Shown piece after piece: positions 8,936 through 17,911 of a DNA stretch of 64,000 nt. The translations under genes were made by a program, and so were the position numbers. The notes below the pieces were generated by a model. That model did not search any database and was not told the origin of the DNA. It saw only the letters and a program-made list of their open reading frames with translations. How positions within the stretch are numbered: position 1 is the stretch's first letter; each line of letters opens with the position of its first letter. Source of the stretch: Lachnospiraceae bacterium (lineage in GTDB: Bacteria; Bacillota; Clostridia; Lachnospirales; Lachnospiraceae); contig CAAEMT010000005.1 of the NCBI GenBank assembly GCA_900757145.1, positions 9,044-73,043 on the forward strand, given 5' to 3'.

Positions 8936-10144
8936 ATGTTTCATTTATTATTAGCTATTATCTATCTTTCTTTTATCAGTCTTGGTCTCCCCGACGCGCT
9001 TCTGGGCTCCGCATGGCCGAGCATGTATCCGCAGTTTGGCGTTCCGGTATCGTACGCGGGCGTGATCTCCGTCATTATTTCCATCGGCACGATCATCGCA
9101 AGCCTGCAAAGTGACCGTATGACAAAACGGCTCGGAGCCGGAAAGATCACTGCGTTTAGTGTAGCCGCTACTGCAGTCGCTCTGTTTGGCTTTTCTACAA
9201 GCCGTTCCTTTTTGATGCTGTGTCTCTGGGCAGTTCCCTACGGGCTTGGCGCAGGCGGTGTCGATGCTGCTTTGAATAATTACGTGGCGCTGCACTATCC
9301 AAGCCGCCATATGAGCTGGCTGCACTGCATGTGGGGCGTCGGAGCTTCCATAGGTCCGTACATCATGGGGCATGCTCTGACCTTAGAACAGGGCTGGCCG
9401 ATGGGCTACCGCTATATCTCCCTGCTCCAGATCATTCTGACCGCAGTTCTTTTCCTCAGCCTCCCACTGTGGAAACTGCATACTGCAAAACAGTCTGGGG
9501 ACGCAAAAAAAGCAGACAGTCCTGCTTCCTCCGCTCACGATGCGGTCGAAGGGCAGACTGCTGCTCCTCTTACACTGAAAAATATTATTAAGATCCCCGG
9601 AGCCGTCTCTGTCATGACTGCCTTTTTCTGCTACTGCGCGCTTGAATCAACGGCAGGGCTCTGGGCAAGCAGCTACCTCGTGCTGCACCACGGCATCGAC
9701 GCTGAGACTGCCGCACAGTTTGCGGCGCTCTTTTATATCGGTATCACAGCAGGACGAGCCGTCAGCGGCTTTTTGACATTCAGGCTGAACGATACGCAGA
9801 TGATACGGCTCGGTCAGGGACTGATCGTACTCGGTATTGTCCTTTTGCTCCTGCCTTTTGGAAAAACCGCCGCTCTGGCAGGACTGATCACAGTCGGGCT
9901 CGGATGCGCGCCCGTCTACCCGTGCATCATCCACTCCACGCCGGAGCACTTCGGCGCTGACCGTTCGCAGGCTCTGATCGGCGTCCAGATGGCAAGCGCT
10001 TATACCGGCACCTGCCTCATGCCTCCGCTGTTCGGTCTGATCGCCAACCATATAAGCGTCTCCCTGTATCCGCTTTACCTGTTTGCGATCCTCGCCCTCA
10101 TGGTATTTATGCATGAAAGACTTGTGAAGGAAACTGCCAGATGA
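8936..10144 (+). CDS. MFS transporter (FucP-like topology)
   Basis: A 402-residue, 12-TM major facilitator. The ATG at 8936 is chosen because AAGGAGGAA precedes it by 6 bases and the protein then begins in the first TM helix (FHLLLAIIYLSFISLGLPDA). An in-frame extension back to 8711 would run through the promoter region. The family loop motif appears as SDRMTKRLGAG near residue 60. Both the second-half loop (GRAVSGFLTFRLND) and the first-half GLGAGGVDAALNNYV resemble sugar-type FucP-like carriers. The substrate is unknown. TATAAT lies at 8902-8907. The gene converges on the ABC operon, with 6 bases between stops. Confidence 0.85.
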   Translation: MFHLLLAIIYLSFISLGLPDALLGSAWPSMYPQFGVPVSYAGVISVIISIGTIIASLQSDRMTKRLGAGKITAFSVAATAVALFGFSTSRSFLMLCLWAVPYGLGAGGVDAALNNYVALHYPSRHMSWLHCMWGVGASIGPYIMGHALTLEQGWPMGYRYISLLQIILTAVLFLSLPLWKLHTAKQSGDAKKADSPASSAHDAVEGQTAAPLTLKNIIKIPGAVSVMTAFFCYCALESTAGLWASSYLVLHHGIDAETAAQFAALFYIGITAGRAVSGFLTFRLNDTQMIRLGQGLIVLGIVLLLLPFGKTAALAGLITVGLGCAPVYPCIIHSTPEHFGADRSQALIGVQMASAYTGTCLMPPLFGLIANHISVSLYPLYLFAILALMVFMHERLVKETAR

Positions 10145-10150
10145 CAACCA

Positions 10151-10873
10151 TCAAGCTGTCACCTGCTGTTTTCTCAAAATCAGATACGAAATGACCAAAG
10201 ACATGGTCACAAATGCAATTCCTGCCAGCCCCCAAATACCTGCTGGAATAGTTTCCGCAAGGTCTGCGAAAAAGCCCCCGATTTGTCCAAATATGGAATT
10301 CGGAGCATCTTCTACTGCATTCATCACCTGCGGAAAGCCAAGGCACAGCACAATCCATACCGTCAGCAACACAATACGCATCCATCTCCCGAACCGAATC
10401 AGCAGAGTACCGCAAAGCAGCGCACCTGAAACAACCAGAATCATGACGGGTACACCCCATCTCAGCAGATAAGGCAATATTTCCACTCTCACCTCCTGCA
10501 TCGGATGCATCCATCCATGCAGGGCATTCTCCGCCGCACACACGAGAAGCACACACACCCATCCTGCCAAACAAGCAGCCACTGTACACATTAGATACGA
10601 GAGAAAAAAATGCTTCCGTATACAGCCCATTGATACTTCTATATTGAAATACTGCCCAAGCTGTGTGATCACAAGCGTTCCGGCAAAAAGCACTGCCATA
10701 AAAGCGGCAAGAATCGTCCCAAGCGGCACATACGCTCCCACATCCTCAATAATCACAAATAATATCTGATAAAGCACAAATCCGAAAATTCCCATTCCCG
10801 GTATCAATCCTGCTCCCCAGAATACCCAGTCCTGCCACAGCACCCGGCATTGTCTTTTTAATACACCCAACAT
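10151..10873 (-). CDS. ABC transporter permease-like membrane protein
   Basis: A 240-residue protein with about six TM helices and no other recognisable domain. It is the last gene of a four-gene operon (GntR, ATPase, membrane protein, this protein) and starts 12 bases after the preceding gene. Size and position match the ABC-2-like permease subunits of YtrA-controlled transporters. Sequence alone does not identify the substrate; such systems often respond to cell-envelope antibiotics or peptides. Confidence 0.7.
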   Translation of the reverse strand: MLGVLKRQCRVLWQDWVFWGAGLIPGMGIFGFVLYQILFVIIEDVGAYVPLGTILAAFMAVLFAGTLVITQLGQYFNIEVSMGCIRKHFFLSYLMCTVAACLAGWVCVLLVCAAENALHGWMHPMQEVRVEILPYLLRWGVPVMILVVSGALLCGTLLIRFGRWMRIVLLTVWIVLCLGFPQVMNAVEDAPNSIFGQIGGFFADLAETIPAGIWGLAGIAFVTMSLVISYLILRKQQVTA

Positions 10874-10885
10874 AAGCTTCCCTCC

Positions 10886-11611
10886 TCAAATCTTTATTTC
10901 TGCTTTTTTTGTCGCAAAGACCGCAAGAGCTCCTGCTGTCACATACGAAAAAATTCCTGCACAAAGAACCGGAAGGAAATTTTTTCCCGCCACATCCTCT
11001 ATCAAATATCTTTGCATGTGCAGAAACACATCGCCGCCCTTCATTGCCATAAAGGCTCCGACAACACCTCCTGCTGCCGCAAAAGTCACTATCAGAAGAA
11101 TTACACCTATCTTCCCCCATCGAATGATCACCACGCTAAAGAGGATGCCTACTGCAACAATGATGAAAAAGATACCTGAAAACAGCGTAAGCAGCTCCAT
11201 CGTATCCTCTCCACTCTTCTTAGCAGCAGCTCCCCAGACAGCTGCTGCGAGGAGAATAAGGATGAAGGTCGATACACCCTCTACTAAAATGATGCTGCCT
11301 GCCGCACGTTTTCTCGTGACATTTAAGGATACCAGTATCGGAAAGTATGTCTGGAACATGGAAATTCCAAAAGCCATGATCATAACAGCCCCCGTAATCA
11401 GCAGATAAATCGGAAATAAAAGTCCAAAGGTCGCCGCATCAAGCATTACATTGGTATTCGTAAATAACATGAAAGCCATTACCACCATTGCAAATGCGAT
11501 GCTGTATCCCACAAACTCAAAAATCCGGATTCCCCAGTATTTTAGGATTCTCAACCGATGCTTTTTTCCCTCCAGCGCTTCCTGATACGTATTTTCTGTT
11601 CCATTTTTCAT
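10886..11611 (-). CDS. ABC transporter permease-like membrane protein
   Basis: A 241-residue protein with a cytoplasmic N-terminus (about 25 residues, KHRLRILKYWGIRIFEFVG) and six TM helices. The loop SLNVTRKRAAGSI between TM segments 2 and 3 contains the short coupling-type segment common in ABC-2-like permeases. It starts 3 bases after the ATPase gene and is followed 12 bases later by a second membrane subunit of similar size, so the two probably form a heteromeric pore for the ATPase. Confidence 0.7.
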   Translation of the reverse strand: MKNGTENTYQEALEGKKHRLRILKYWGIRIFEFVGYSIAFAMVVMAFMLFTNTNVMLDAATFGLLFPIYLLITGAVMIMAFGISMFQTYFPILVSLNVTRKRAAGSIILVEGVSTFILILLAAAVWGAAAKKSGEDTMELLTLFSGIFFIIVAVGILFSVVIIRWGKIGVILLIVTFAAAGGVVGAFMAMKGGDVFLHMQRYLIEDVAGKNFLPVLCAGIFSYVTAGALAVFATKKAEIKI

Positions 11612-11614
11612 CCA

Positions 11615-12484
11615 TCATTCCTCCCCGCACAGCGCTACAAAAATCTTCTGCAGACTCGGTTTCTGAATCGTAACATCACACTGATCTGAAAATCGCTGTC
11701 CTGGCTTCAGCAGCACTGTCACGCCGCGGCTTCTTCCGATCTTCTCCTCGTGATGACGCTCAAACCCTTCCGTCGCCCTCGCTACTTCATCCTCATGACC
11801 GCTTACATGATAACTTCTTTCCAGAAGCTCCTGCGTATCTTCTTTGAGCAGTATTTTGCCGTGATCTACAATAATGACCTCTTCGAATACATCAGCAGCC
11901 TCCTCAATAATATGGGTAGACACAACGAAGGTACGTCCTGTCTGTGCGAACTCCTCAACAAGCAGCTCGTAAAACCGTTCTCTCGCCACTACATCAAGCC
12001 CTGCTACCGGCTCATCAAGAAATGTAAACTCCGCCTTGCTCGCAAGTGCTACTACAATCGTCACCATAGAAAGCATGCCCTTTGACAGCTTACTGATGCG
12101 CTTCTTCACATCCAGATTAAATTCTTTGATCAACTTTTCGGCAAACTCCTTGTCCCAGTACGGAAAAAATGTCTCTGCAATTTTCAGATACTCCTTGACC
12201 TTCATCGGATTTGCATTATTCCCCGTCATAGGATTCAGCTCTCGTGAAAAACAAAGATGCGACAGCACAGAAGGATTCTCCCATACCGATTCCCCATCAT
12301 AAGTCACGCTGCCTGATGTCGCCGGATTCTGTGAAGTCAAAATTGAAAGAAGCGTTGTTTTACCTGCCCCGTTCCTGCCAATCAAACCATAGATTTTTCC
12401 AGACTCAAGCGTGAGATCAATATCATGCAGGACTTCACTCATCCCGTATTTTTTAACAACTCCTTTTGCTGTCAGTTCACTCAT
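11615..12484 (-). CDS. ABC transporter ATP-binding protein (YtrB-like)
   Basis: A 289-residue ATPase. Walker A is GRNGAGKTTLL (about residues 37-47), the signature is LSKGM rather than LSGGQ, and Walker B is FTFLDEPVAGLD, followed by a switch histidine in STHIIEEA. A C-terminal extension of about 80 residues follows the nucleotide-binding domain, as in YtrB/BcrA-type exporters. It overlaps the GntR gene by 8 bases and powers the two membrane proteins downstream. Confidence 0.92.
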   Translation of the reverse strand: MSELTAKGVVKKYGMSEVLHDIDLTLESGKIYGLIGRNGAGKTTLLSILTSQNPATSGSVTYDGESVWENPSVLSHLCFSRELNPMTGNNANPMKVKEYLKIAETFFPYWDKEFAEKLIKEFNLDVKKRISKLSKGMLSMVTIVVALASKAEFTFLDEPVAGLDVVARERFYELLVEEFAQTGRTFVVSTHIIEEAADVFEEVIIVDHGKILLKEDTQELLERSYHVSGHEDEVARATEGFERHHEEKIGRSRGVTVLLKPGQRFSDQCDVTIQKPSLQKIFVALCGEE

Positions 12485-12860
12485 TTTCTATTCCTCCATC
12501 TTTTGACTCCATAATCATAGAAATCAGTTCCTTTTTCGTGATTCCCAGACTTCCGGCCTCAGCCAGAAGACTTTTTACATAATCATCATAAAAATCTTTT
12601 TTTCTCTTCTCCACGATCTGCCTCTTTGCTCCCGTTGCTACAAACATACCGATTCCACGCTTCTTATACAAAATCCCTTCGTCTACAAGCAGATTCACAC
12701 CCTTCGCCGCCGTCGCCGGATTGATCGCATACAGCTTCGCCAACTCATTCGTGCTTGGCACTCGTTCCTCTTCAAGCAGGATATCCCGCAGGATATCATT
12801 TTCAATCATTTCTTTAATCTGAATATAAATCGACTTCTCCTGTGTCAGTATCTCATTCAC
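12477..12860 (-). CDS. GntR family regulator, YtrA subfamily
   Basis: A 127-residue regulator with an N-terminal winged helix (SIYIQIKEMIENDIL, then PSTNELAKLYAINPATAAKG and LVDEGILYKKRGIGMFV) and only a short C-terminal dimerisation segment. This short form is the YtrA subfamily, typically the first gene of an ABC transporter operon that it represses, as here. It overlaps the ATPase gene by 8 bases. A perfect 32-bp palindrome overlaps its promoter and is the likely operator. Confidence 0.92.
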   Translation of the reverse strand: MNEILTQEKSIYIQIKEMIENDILRDILLEEERVPSTNELAKLYAINPATAAKGVNLLVDEGILYKKRGIGMFVATGAKRQIVEKRKKDFYDDYVKSLLAEAGSLGITKKELISMIMESKDGGIENE

Positions 12861-12991
12861 GTACTATCACTTCCTATCGTCTCCCTTCCTCTCTCCGTAT
12901 TCGGTTCTCACCTGAAAACTGCTCCCGTCAGATGGTCAGGTCATCGCCATCAGGTTCTTCTGTTCCATCTGGTCAGATTGCTTAATTGCTT

Positions 12992-13023
12992 ATATAGTTA
13001 ATTACTTGTGTAATTAACTATAT
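12992..13023. promoter_or_regulatory. Perfect palindromic operator of the YtrA-like regulator
   Basis: ATATAGTTAATTAC (12992-13005), spacer TTGT, then GTAATTAACTATAT (13010-13023): 14 of 14 pairs. It overlaps the -10 hexamer of the promoter for the GntR-ABC operon, which fits autorepression. Confidence 0.75.
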
Positions 13024-13046
13024 CACTTTCCAGGAGGACTTGTCAA
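13017..13046 (-). promoter_or_regulatory. Promoter of the GntR-ABC operon
   Basis: TTGACA (13041-13046) and TATAGT (13017-13022) on the minus strand with an 18-base spacer, followed by a leader of about 150 bases to the GntR start. Confidence 0.75.
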
Positions 13047-13053
13047 GAGATTT

Positions 13054-13089
13054 CAAAAAAAGTGAGCATTCCATTTAAGGAACACTCAC
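13054..13089 (-). terminator. Minus-strand terminator upstream of the GntR promoter
   Basis: Stem 13062-13072 pairs with 13079-13089. In minus-strand RNA the two central positions form U-G wobbles, whereas in plus-strand RNA they would be C-A mismatches. A run of seven T follows on the minus strand. It ends transcription coming from the citrate synthase side. Confidence 0.8.
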
Positions 13090-13137
13090 CCATATACCCT
13101 GTTTTCTAATATTATATATTTTTAAATATACTAATGA

Positions 13138-13348
13138 CTAAAATAACGGGAAAACTATACCGCTCCAGACTACAGTCACCACACAACATATAAGAGCTGG
13201 TATAGCTGACATTTTCAAAATACTTCTTAAATCATTGCCGACTGATTAAATATCAACTGTGTCACGATAAACGGGAAAATAAAAAACATCAGATAGATTA
13301 AAATGTGTTGTTCAGTTTTCCTGCAATACCTGCCAGAATATTTCCTAT
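13138..13348 (-). pseudogene. Decayed 3' end of a membrane transporter gene
   Basis: Read in shifting frames, the minus strand gives IGNILAGIAGKLNNTF, then ILIYLMFFIFPFIVTQLIF, then SILKMSAIPALICCVV and VWSGIVFPLF before a stop. The three pieces would join into one hydrophobic C-terminal region after two frameshifts. The style resembles DASS/anion-permease-type carriers, but the family is uncertain. The rest of 12861-13414 holds the GntR promoter, the operator and the terminator, with no intact gene. Confidence 0.5.
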
Positions 13349-13414
13349 ATAAAAATGAGCCGCTGCTCCAGCAGATCAATGACCTACTTTTGCAGCAGCC
13401 CGTCAGATTCTTTC

Positions 13415-14782
13415 CTATCTCTGCTCCAGCTCCACATACTCCCTGTGGTGTCCGACATACTTATACGCCGGACGGATGATCTTGCCTTCATTGACAAGCT
13501 CCTCTATTCTGTGTGCGCTCCATCCTGCGATTCTTGATATCGCGAAGATCGGAGTAAACATCTGCTTCGGAATGCCGAGCATCGAATATACGAAGCCGCT
13601 GTAAAAGTCGACGTTGCAGCAGATCGGTTTATGAAGCTTCTTTCTGTTTGTCAAAAGCTCCGAAGCAATACGCTCAACGCGCTCATACAGTTCGAACTCT
13701 TCTATTCTGCCTTTTTCCTCAGAAAGTGATCTTGCATACTCTTTGAGAATAACGGCACGCGGATCGGACAGCGTATATACCGCATGTCCCATACCGTAGA
13801 TCAAGCCGCTTCCGTCAAATGCCTCTTTATTGATGATCTTCATCAGATATTCACGCACAGCATCGTCACTCGCCCAGTTATGCACGTTTGCCTTGATATC
13901 CGCAAACATATTCTCTACCTTCAAGTTTGCGCCTCCATGCTTTGGGCCTTTCAAGGAGCCGAGTGATGCCGAAATTGCAGAATATGTATCCGTACCAGTT
14001 GATGATACGACATGTGTGGTAAAGGAAGAGTTGTTTCCGCCGCCGTGCTCCGCATGGATCACAAGCGCAATATCAAGCACTCTAGCTTCTAATTCTGTAT
14101 ATTTTCCATCCTCCCGCAGGATACGCAGAATATTTTCTGCCGTCGAAAGCGACGGATCTGGATAGCGAATCACAAGACTCTTGTCATTATGATAGTGCTG
14201 ATAAGAGTGATACGCGTACACTGAAATAAGCGGAAAAGTCGCAATCAATGAAAGACACTGTTTGAGCACATTTGGAATCGAAATATCATCCGGATTCTCA
14301 TCATAGGAATAAAGTGTCAGCACACTGCGCTGCAGCGCATTCATCACATCCATACTCGGAGCCTTCATAATCACATCCCGCACAAATTTATTCGGGAGCT
14401 CCCGGTACTGGCTCAGAATTTCAATGAATGAATGAAGCTGCTGCTTATTCGGCAATGCCCCGAACAAAAGCAGATAGACTGTCTCTTCAAAATTAAATTT
14501 CCGTTTCGCGAATCCCTCTTTTAGGTCCATCACGTTGTAGCCCTGATAATACAGCTCTCCAAACTGCGGCTCCTTCTCTCCGTTCACGGTCTTAAAAGCC
14601 ACGACATCGGAGATTTCCGTCAGCCCCGTGAGCACTCCTTTTCCGTCTGACTCACGAAGCCCCCGTTTTACATCGTATTCCTGGTACAAATTCAGGTCAA
14701 GCGCACCTGAGATCATACAGTATTTTACAAGCTCTGCCAGTCTGATGTCTCTTATTTTTCTGTCTGTATCACTTTGCAGCAT
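13415..14782 (-). CDS. Citrate synthase
   Basis: A 455-residue citrate synthase that condenses oxaloacetate and acetyl-CoA. Family motifs are in order: FGELYYQGYNVMDL near residue 90, HAEHGGGNNSSF with the first catalytic His region, SLGSLKGPKHGGAN, YGMGHAVYTLSDPRA with the second His, and NVDFYSGFVYSMLG with the catalytic Asp. It has the long N-terminal extension of the clostridial form. No other TCA-cycle gene is nearby, so in an anaerobe it probably feeds citrate to 2-oxoglutarate and glutamate synthesis. A 2-methylcitrate synthase cannot be ruled out. It follows the YARHG gene by 21 bases. Confidence 0.93.
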   Translation of the reverse strand: MLQSDTDRKIRDIRLAELVKYCMISGALDLNLYQEYDVKRGLRESDGKGVLTGLTEISDVVAFKTVNGEKEPQFGELYYQGYNVMDLKEGFAKRKFNFEETVYLLLFGALPNKQQLHSFIEILSQYRELPNKFVRDVIMKAPSMDVMNALQRSVLTLYSYDENPDDISIPNVLKQCLSLIATFPLISVYAYHSYQHYHNDKSLVIRYPDPSLSTAENILRILREDGKYTELEARVLDIALVIHAEHGGGNNSSFTTHVVSSTGTDTYSAISASLGSLKGPKHGGANLKVENMFADIKANVHNWASDDAVREYLMKIINKEAFDGSGLIYGMGHAVYTLSDPRAVILKEYARSLSEEKGRIEEFELYERVERIASELLTNRKKLHKPICCNVDFYSGFVYSMLGIPKQMFTPIFAISRIAGWSAHRIEELVNEGKIIRPAYKYVGHHREYVELEQR

Positions 14783-14803
14783 AACTATTATCCTCCCGCA
14801 TAC

Positions 14804-16261
14804 TTATTGAAGCGCTTCCATTTTCTCCAGCAGATACTGGATATTCTGACTTTCTGTCGCGCTGAACACACTGCTGTCAAAGGCATCCGGCTCCACCGTA
14901 CCCTGATACCATGACTGACTGTCGAAATAGCTTTGAATATTCGGATCAGAGAATTTCCGTCCGTGTCTTGCGTATATCTCATTGATTGCCATCTGGAGAT
15001 CATTATAGGACATTCCAGCCACATCGCTCTCTGTCACGCTGCGCTGTGAACTTTCTGCGATATAGCCCGATCCGGACGGCTGTGTCTGTGGCTGCTGTGT
15101 CTGTGACTGCTGTGTCTGCGGCTGAGTCCCTGACTGATCAAGTATCTCCACCGGCTCCGTTTCCTTTGGTCCTTCGCCGGAAACCAGTATCTCGATTTTC
15201 GACTTGATCGTATTCAGATCATCCGACAGTTTCTGATATTCCTGTTTTACCGCTTCATCATCTGTCGGATACTGTACGTCCGTCGGAAGCTCCAGCACGA
15301 ATGCCGCATTGTTTCCGGTACCCAATACCTGATAATTCGGAAGATTCTGATAAGAAGTATCTGTGTACCTTGAGATTGTAAACAGCGTACCGTTATACCC
15401 CTTTGCTTTCGATGCCTGATGGTAAAAGGTGTAATAATCTGTCCCCTGAGTGATGCCGTACTTTCCGGTCCAGCTTCCCGGAAGTGTTACCTTAAACTCC
15501 TGATAATCAAGCACAATATCTGGCTTCGGCGCTTCCGTCGCCGGCTGCGTCTCAGACTGCTTCTGTGTCTCGGACTGCGGCTTTTTTTCTGTCTCTTTCT
15601 TTGTCTCACTCTGCTGCTGTACACCGTCCACTACAGAGATCACACCTTCTGTTCCACTGCCGGTTTCCTCGGTCTGCATCTGCAGACGATCTCCCGCATC
15701 ACGATTTTTGCTTCTTCCCATTACCCAGAAAGCACCGAATACAATAAGCGCGATCAAAAGCACTGCTGTAAGACCGATCAGTACATACTGGATCGGCGTC
15801 ATTTTATTCTCATCATCCTCTGGAGCTCGCCGATCCCACGACTGCTCCCAGTCTCTCTCCAGATGCTCCTGCCGAAACTGCCGCCTCGGCATATCGCCTG
15901 TCTGCGGATCAGGAATACGGAAATTCGTTGAAGGATTCCTGTCTCTGTAAGGATCGGATGACTGACGCATCCTGCGGTCGTCTGCTGCATAAATATTCCC
16001 GCCCTGCTCCCGGCGGCTGCGTCCGTTTCCTTTGGCAGATGGCACATGCTGCTCTTGGCGGCTGCGTCCGTTTCCTCTGGCAGATGGCACATGCTGCTCC
16101 TGGCGGCTGCGTCCGTTTCCTGTATATCCGGCTCCTGCTCTGCCTGAAGTACTGCGGTTTCCATCTGCATCTTCCATGAGCCTCGCACCGCAGTTTTCGC
16201 AATATTTACTTCCCGGCAAAAGCGGCTTTCCGCACCTTTTACAATATCTGATATCTCCCAT
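14804..16261 (-). CDS. Zinc-ribbon membrane protein with C-terminal YARHG domain
   Basis: A 485-residue protein. Residues 7-24 form a zinc ribbon (CKRCG and CENCG). An Arg/Gln-rich segment with a 15-residue tandem repeat (GNGRSRQEQHVPSA) runs to about residue 110. One TM helix (VLIGLTAVLLIALIVFGAF) lies near 165-185, followed by a Ser/Thr/Gln-rich linker, an extracytoplasmic domain, a second Gln-rich linker and a C-terminal YARHG domain (INEIYARHGRKF). The ATG at 16261 is chosen over an upstream GTG because GGAG sits 8 bases before it. The YARHG domain is extracellular with unknown function. TTTACT and TATAAT about 80-110 bases upstream may be its promoter. Confidence 0.8.
   Translation of the reverse strand: MGDIRYCKRCGKPLLPGSKYCENCGARLMEDADGNRSTSGRAGAGYTGNGRSRQEQHVPSARGNGRSRQEQHVPSAKGNGRSRREQGGNIYAADDRRMRQSSDPYRDRNPSTNFRIPDPQTGDMPRRQFRQEHLERDWEQSWDRRAPEDDENKMTPIQYVLIGLTAVLLIALIVFGAFWVMGRSKNRDAGDRLQMQTEETGSGTEGVISVVDGVQQQSETKKETEKKPQSETQKQSETQPATEAPKPDIVLDYQEFKVTLPGSWTGKYGITQGTDYYTFYHQASKAKGYNGTLFTISRYTDTSYQNLPNYQVLGTGNNAAFVLELPTDVQYPTDDEAVKQEYQKLSDDLNTIKSKIEILVSGEGPKETEPVEILDQSGTQPQTQQSQTQQPQTQPSGSGYIAESSQRSVTESDVAGMSYNDLQMAINEIYARHGRKFSDPNIQSYFDSQSWYQGTVEPDAFDSSVFSATESQNIQYLLEKMEALQ
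16006..16130 (-). repeat. 45-bp tandem repeat inside the zinc-ribbon gene
   Basis: Nearly identical units start at 16012, 16057 and 16102 (GGCGGCTGC landmarks), a period of 45 bases or 15 residues. About 2.7 copies are present and the frame is kept, so copy number could vary between strains. Confidence 0.85.
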
Positions 16262-16388
16262 TTCTTTTGCTCCATTTCTTCGTACACTCACCCAAATTCC
16301 GCATCGTGCCTCAGCACTGCAAGCAGATTCTGGTGTTGATTATAACACGATATTTTCTCGTAGTAAAGTGTTGAATCATTCCAACCTT

Positions 16389-17702
16389 CTACCTCGCAGA
16401 ATCGAGAATGTCTGCCGTGGCAAAGTATTTACTGAAATTCCCCGGATAATTTTCAAATACGTATCCCGTAACAGTACGTCTCGTCTGGCGCAGGTACGTC
16501 TCATTTACTTCAAGATGATCGCCGTCTGACCACATACCAATCATATAATGAAAGCCTTCGCTGATCAAAAACTGCGCTTTCTCTGTCGCATAATCTACCT
16601 CTGAACCATACGGGAACATCAGAATGTCACAATCTCCAAGCAGGCTTCCCACTACGCTCTCCCATTTTGTAATATCCGTTTTCAGATCCTCATAGGACAT
16701 ATTTCCCAGGTACTGATAGCTGTATCCCTGAGCGGCAAATGACCACCCAGCCTCCGAAAGCTTTGACGCGATCTGTTTTACCGTTTCCTGATTCTCTTTG
16801 TAATCCGTTGTCTTTCCTTCCTCTACCTGATAGCCAAACACGCCGTTTGCACCCGATACCGAAATAATCCCTCTCGCATTTTGGAAGGAAAAATCAGGAT
16901 GCTCTTCAATAAACTGTTCAAGCACCGGGATAACATCATATGCGCCGATCAGATCATGTCCTCCGTCATCCGTATATTTCGCTGCTACCTCCCCGTTTTC
17001 ATCCAGCACGAGGCGCGTCGCTACCCCGTCTCCGTTTCGAACAGAGCTGTAGTCAAGATTTTCTACAGAAAAGATGATAGGCTTTTTCCCCTGCGGAAGC
17101 TTCGGAAGCTTTGCACTCATCGCTGCATCATTCCCGTCTCCGTTTTCCTGTACCAGAGTATGAATATCGATCAGAACGTACCCGCTCTCATACAGCGTAT
17201 TCAGTATGTTCGTAAATTCCTCCAGCGTGATCATATTCTGCCGGTATACCGGAGAATACTCATCCTCATCAAAAGCAAGCTTCGTATCTACAACGAGATT
17301 CGTAAAGCACAAATGCCCTATATCGCCGTCATATTCATACATGCTGTCCAGCTGTTTCTGATACTCTGCCATAGCTTCCTTTGCACGCTCATCATCTTTT
17401 AGCTCTTCGGAAGATTCAAGCGTGGCGATTGCCTGCTCATACCGATAGGAAAGCGCCTGCTGCTGTGCCTGTTCAAGCACCTCTAATCTGCCCTTTTCTA
17501 CCGTCTCCTCAGATTCCCTCTGCTCTCGCTCCGCCTTCATTTTCGGCGTCTCTACGGGTTCGTTATTTTCATACTGATTCAACGTGCCGATACACTCTGC
17601 GATCTGATAATTCAGCACCTTCCTCGAACATCCGCTGCCAAATACTGCGGCGGCAGCCATAAATATCAGTAGAGATATTTTTCTTTTCTTTTTATCTAAC
17701 AT
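16389..17702 (-). CDS. Polysaccharide deacetylase-like lipoprotein
   Basis: A 437-residue lipoprotein. The signal peptide ends in a GSGC lipobox (Cys about residue 25). A helical, Glu/Gln-rich segment (to about residue 120) is followed by a domain that resembles NodB-type polysaccharide deacetylases: LCFTNLVVDTK, FTNILNTLYESGYVLIDI and a late DILMFPYGSEVDY. The usual opening metal-binding TFDD motif is not evident (VVDTKLAFDE in its place), so deacetylase activity is uncertain. It acts on the outer membrane face or in the wall. It has its own gene block, 127 bases before the zinc-ribbon gene. Confidence 0.7.
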   Translation of the reverse strand: MLDKKKRKISLLIFMAAAAVFGSGCSRKVLNYQIAECIGTLNQYENNEPVETPKMKAEREQRESEETVEKGRLEVLEQAQQQALSYRYEQAIATLESSEELKDDERAKEAMAEYQKQLDSMYEYDGDIGHLCFTNLVVDTKLAFDEDEYSPVYRQNMITLEEFTNILNTLYESGYVLIDIHTLVQENGDGNDAAMSAKLPKLPQGKKPIIFSVENLDYSSVRNGDGVATRLVLDENGEVAAKYTDDGGHDLIGAYDVIPVLEQFIEEHPDFSFQNARGIISVSGANGVFGYQVEEGKTTDYKENQETVKQIASKLSEAGWSFAAQGYSYQYLGNMSYEDLKTDITKWESVVGSLLGDCDILMFPYGSEVDYATEKAQFLISEGFHYMIGMWSDGDHLEVNETYLRQTRRTVTGYVFENYPGNFSKYFATADILDSAR

Positions 17703-17844
17703 ACCGTACCCCTTTTCTAATATATTAAATACATTTTTATTTATCCTCTTACCATTCCGGTATCATTCGTATTTCTTTCATAATCCTAACACAGTTTTTA
17801 CAGTCCGGTAAAGAATTTTTGCGCGTATTTCTCAAAATTTATGG

Positions 17845-17872
17845 TTGTATCTTGATTTCATTCTGGTATAAT
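17845..17872 (+). promoter_or_regulatory. Promoter of asnA
   Basis: TTGTAT (17845-17850) and TATAAT (17867-17872) with a 16-base spacer, 40 bases upstream of the asnA ATG. Confidence 0.65.
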
Positions 17873-17911
17873 CAGTATCTATAATTAAAATAATACGGGA
17901 GGATTTATGAA

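Noticed and set aside
8951..9373. Minus-strand frame inside the MFS gene
   Set aside because: Composition is unlike a protein, and the plus strand encodes a clear 12-TM carrier.
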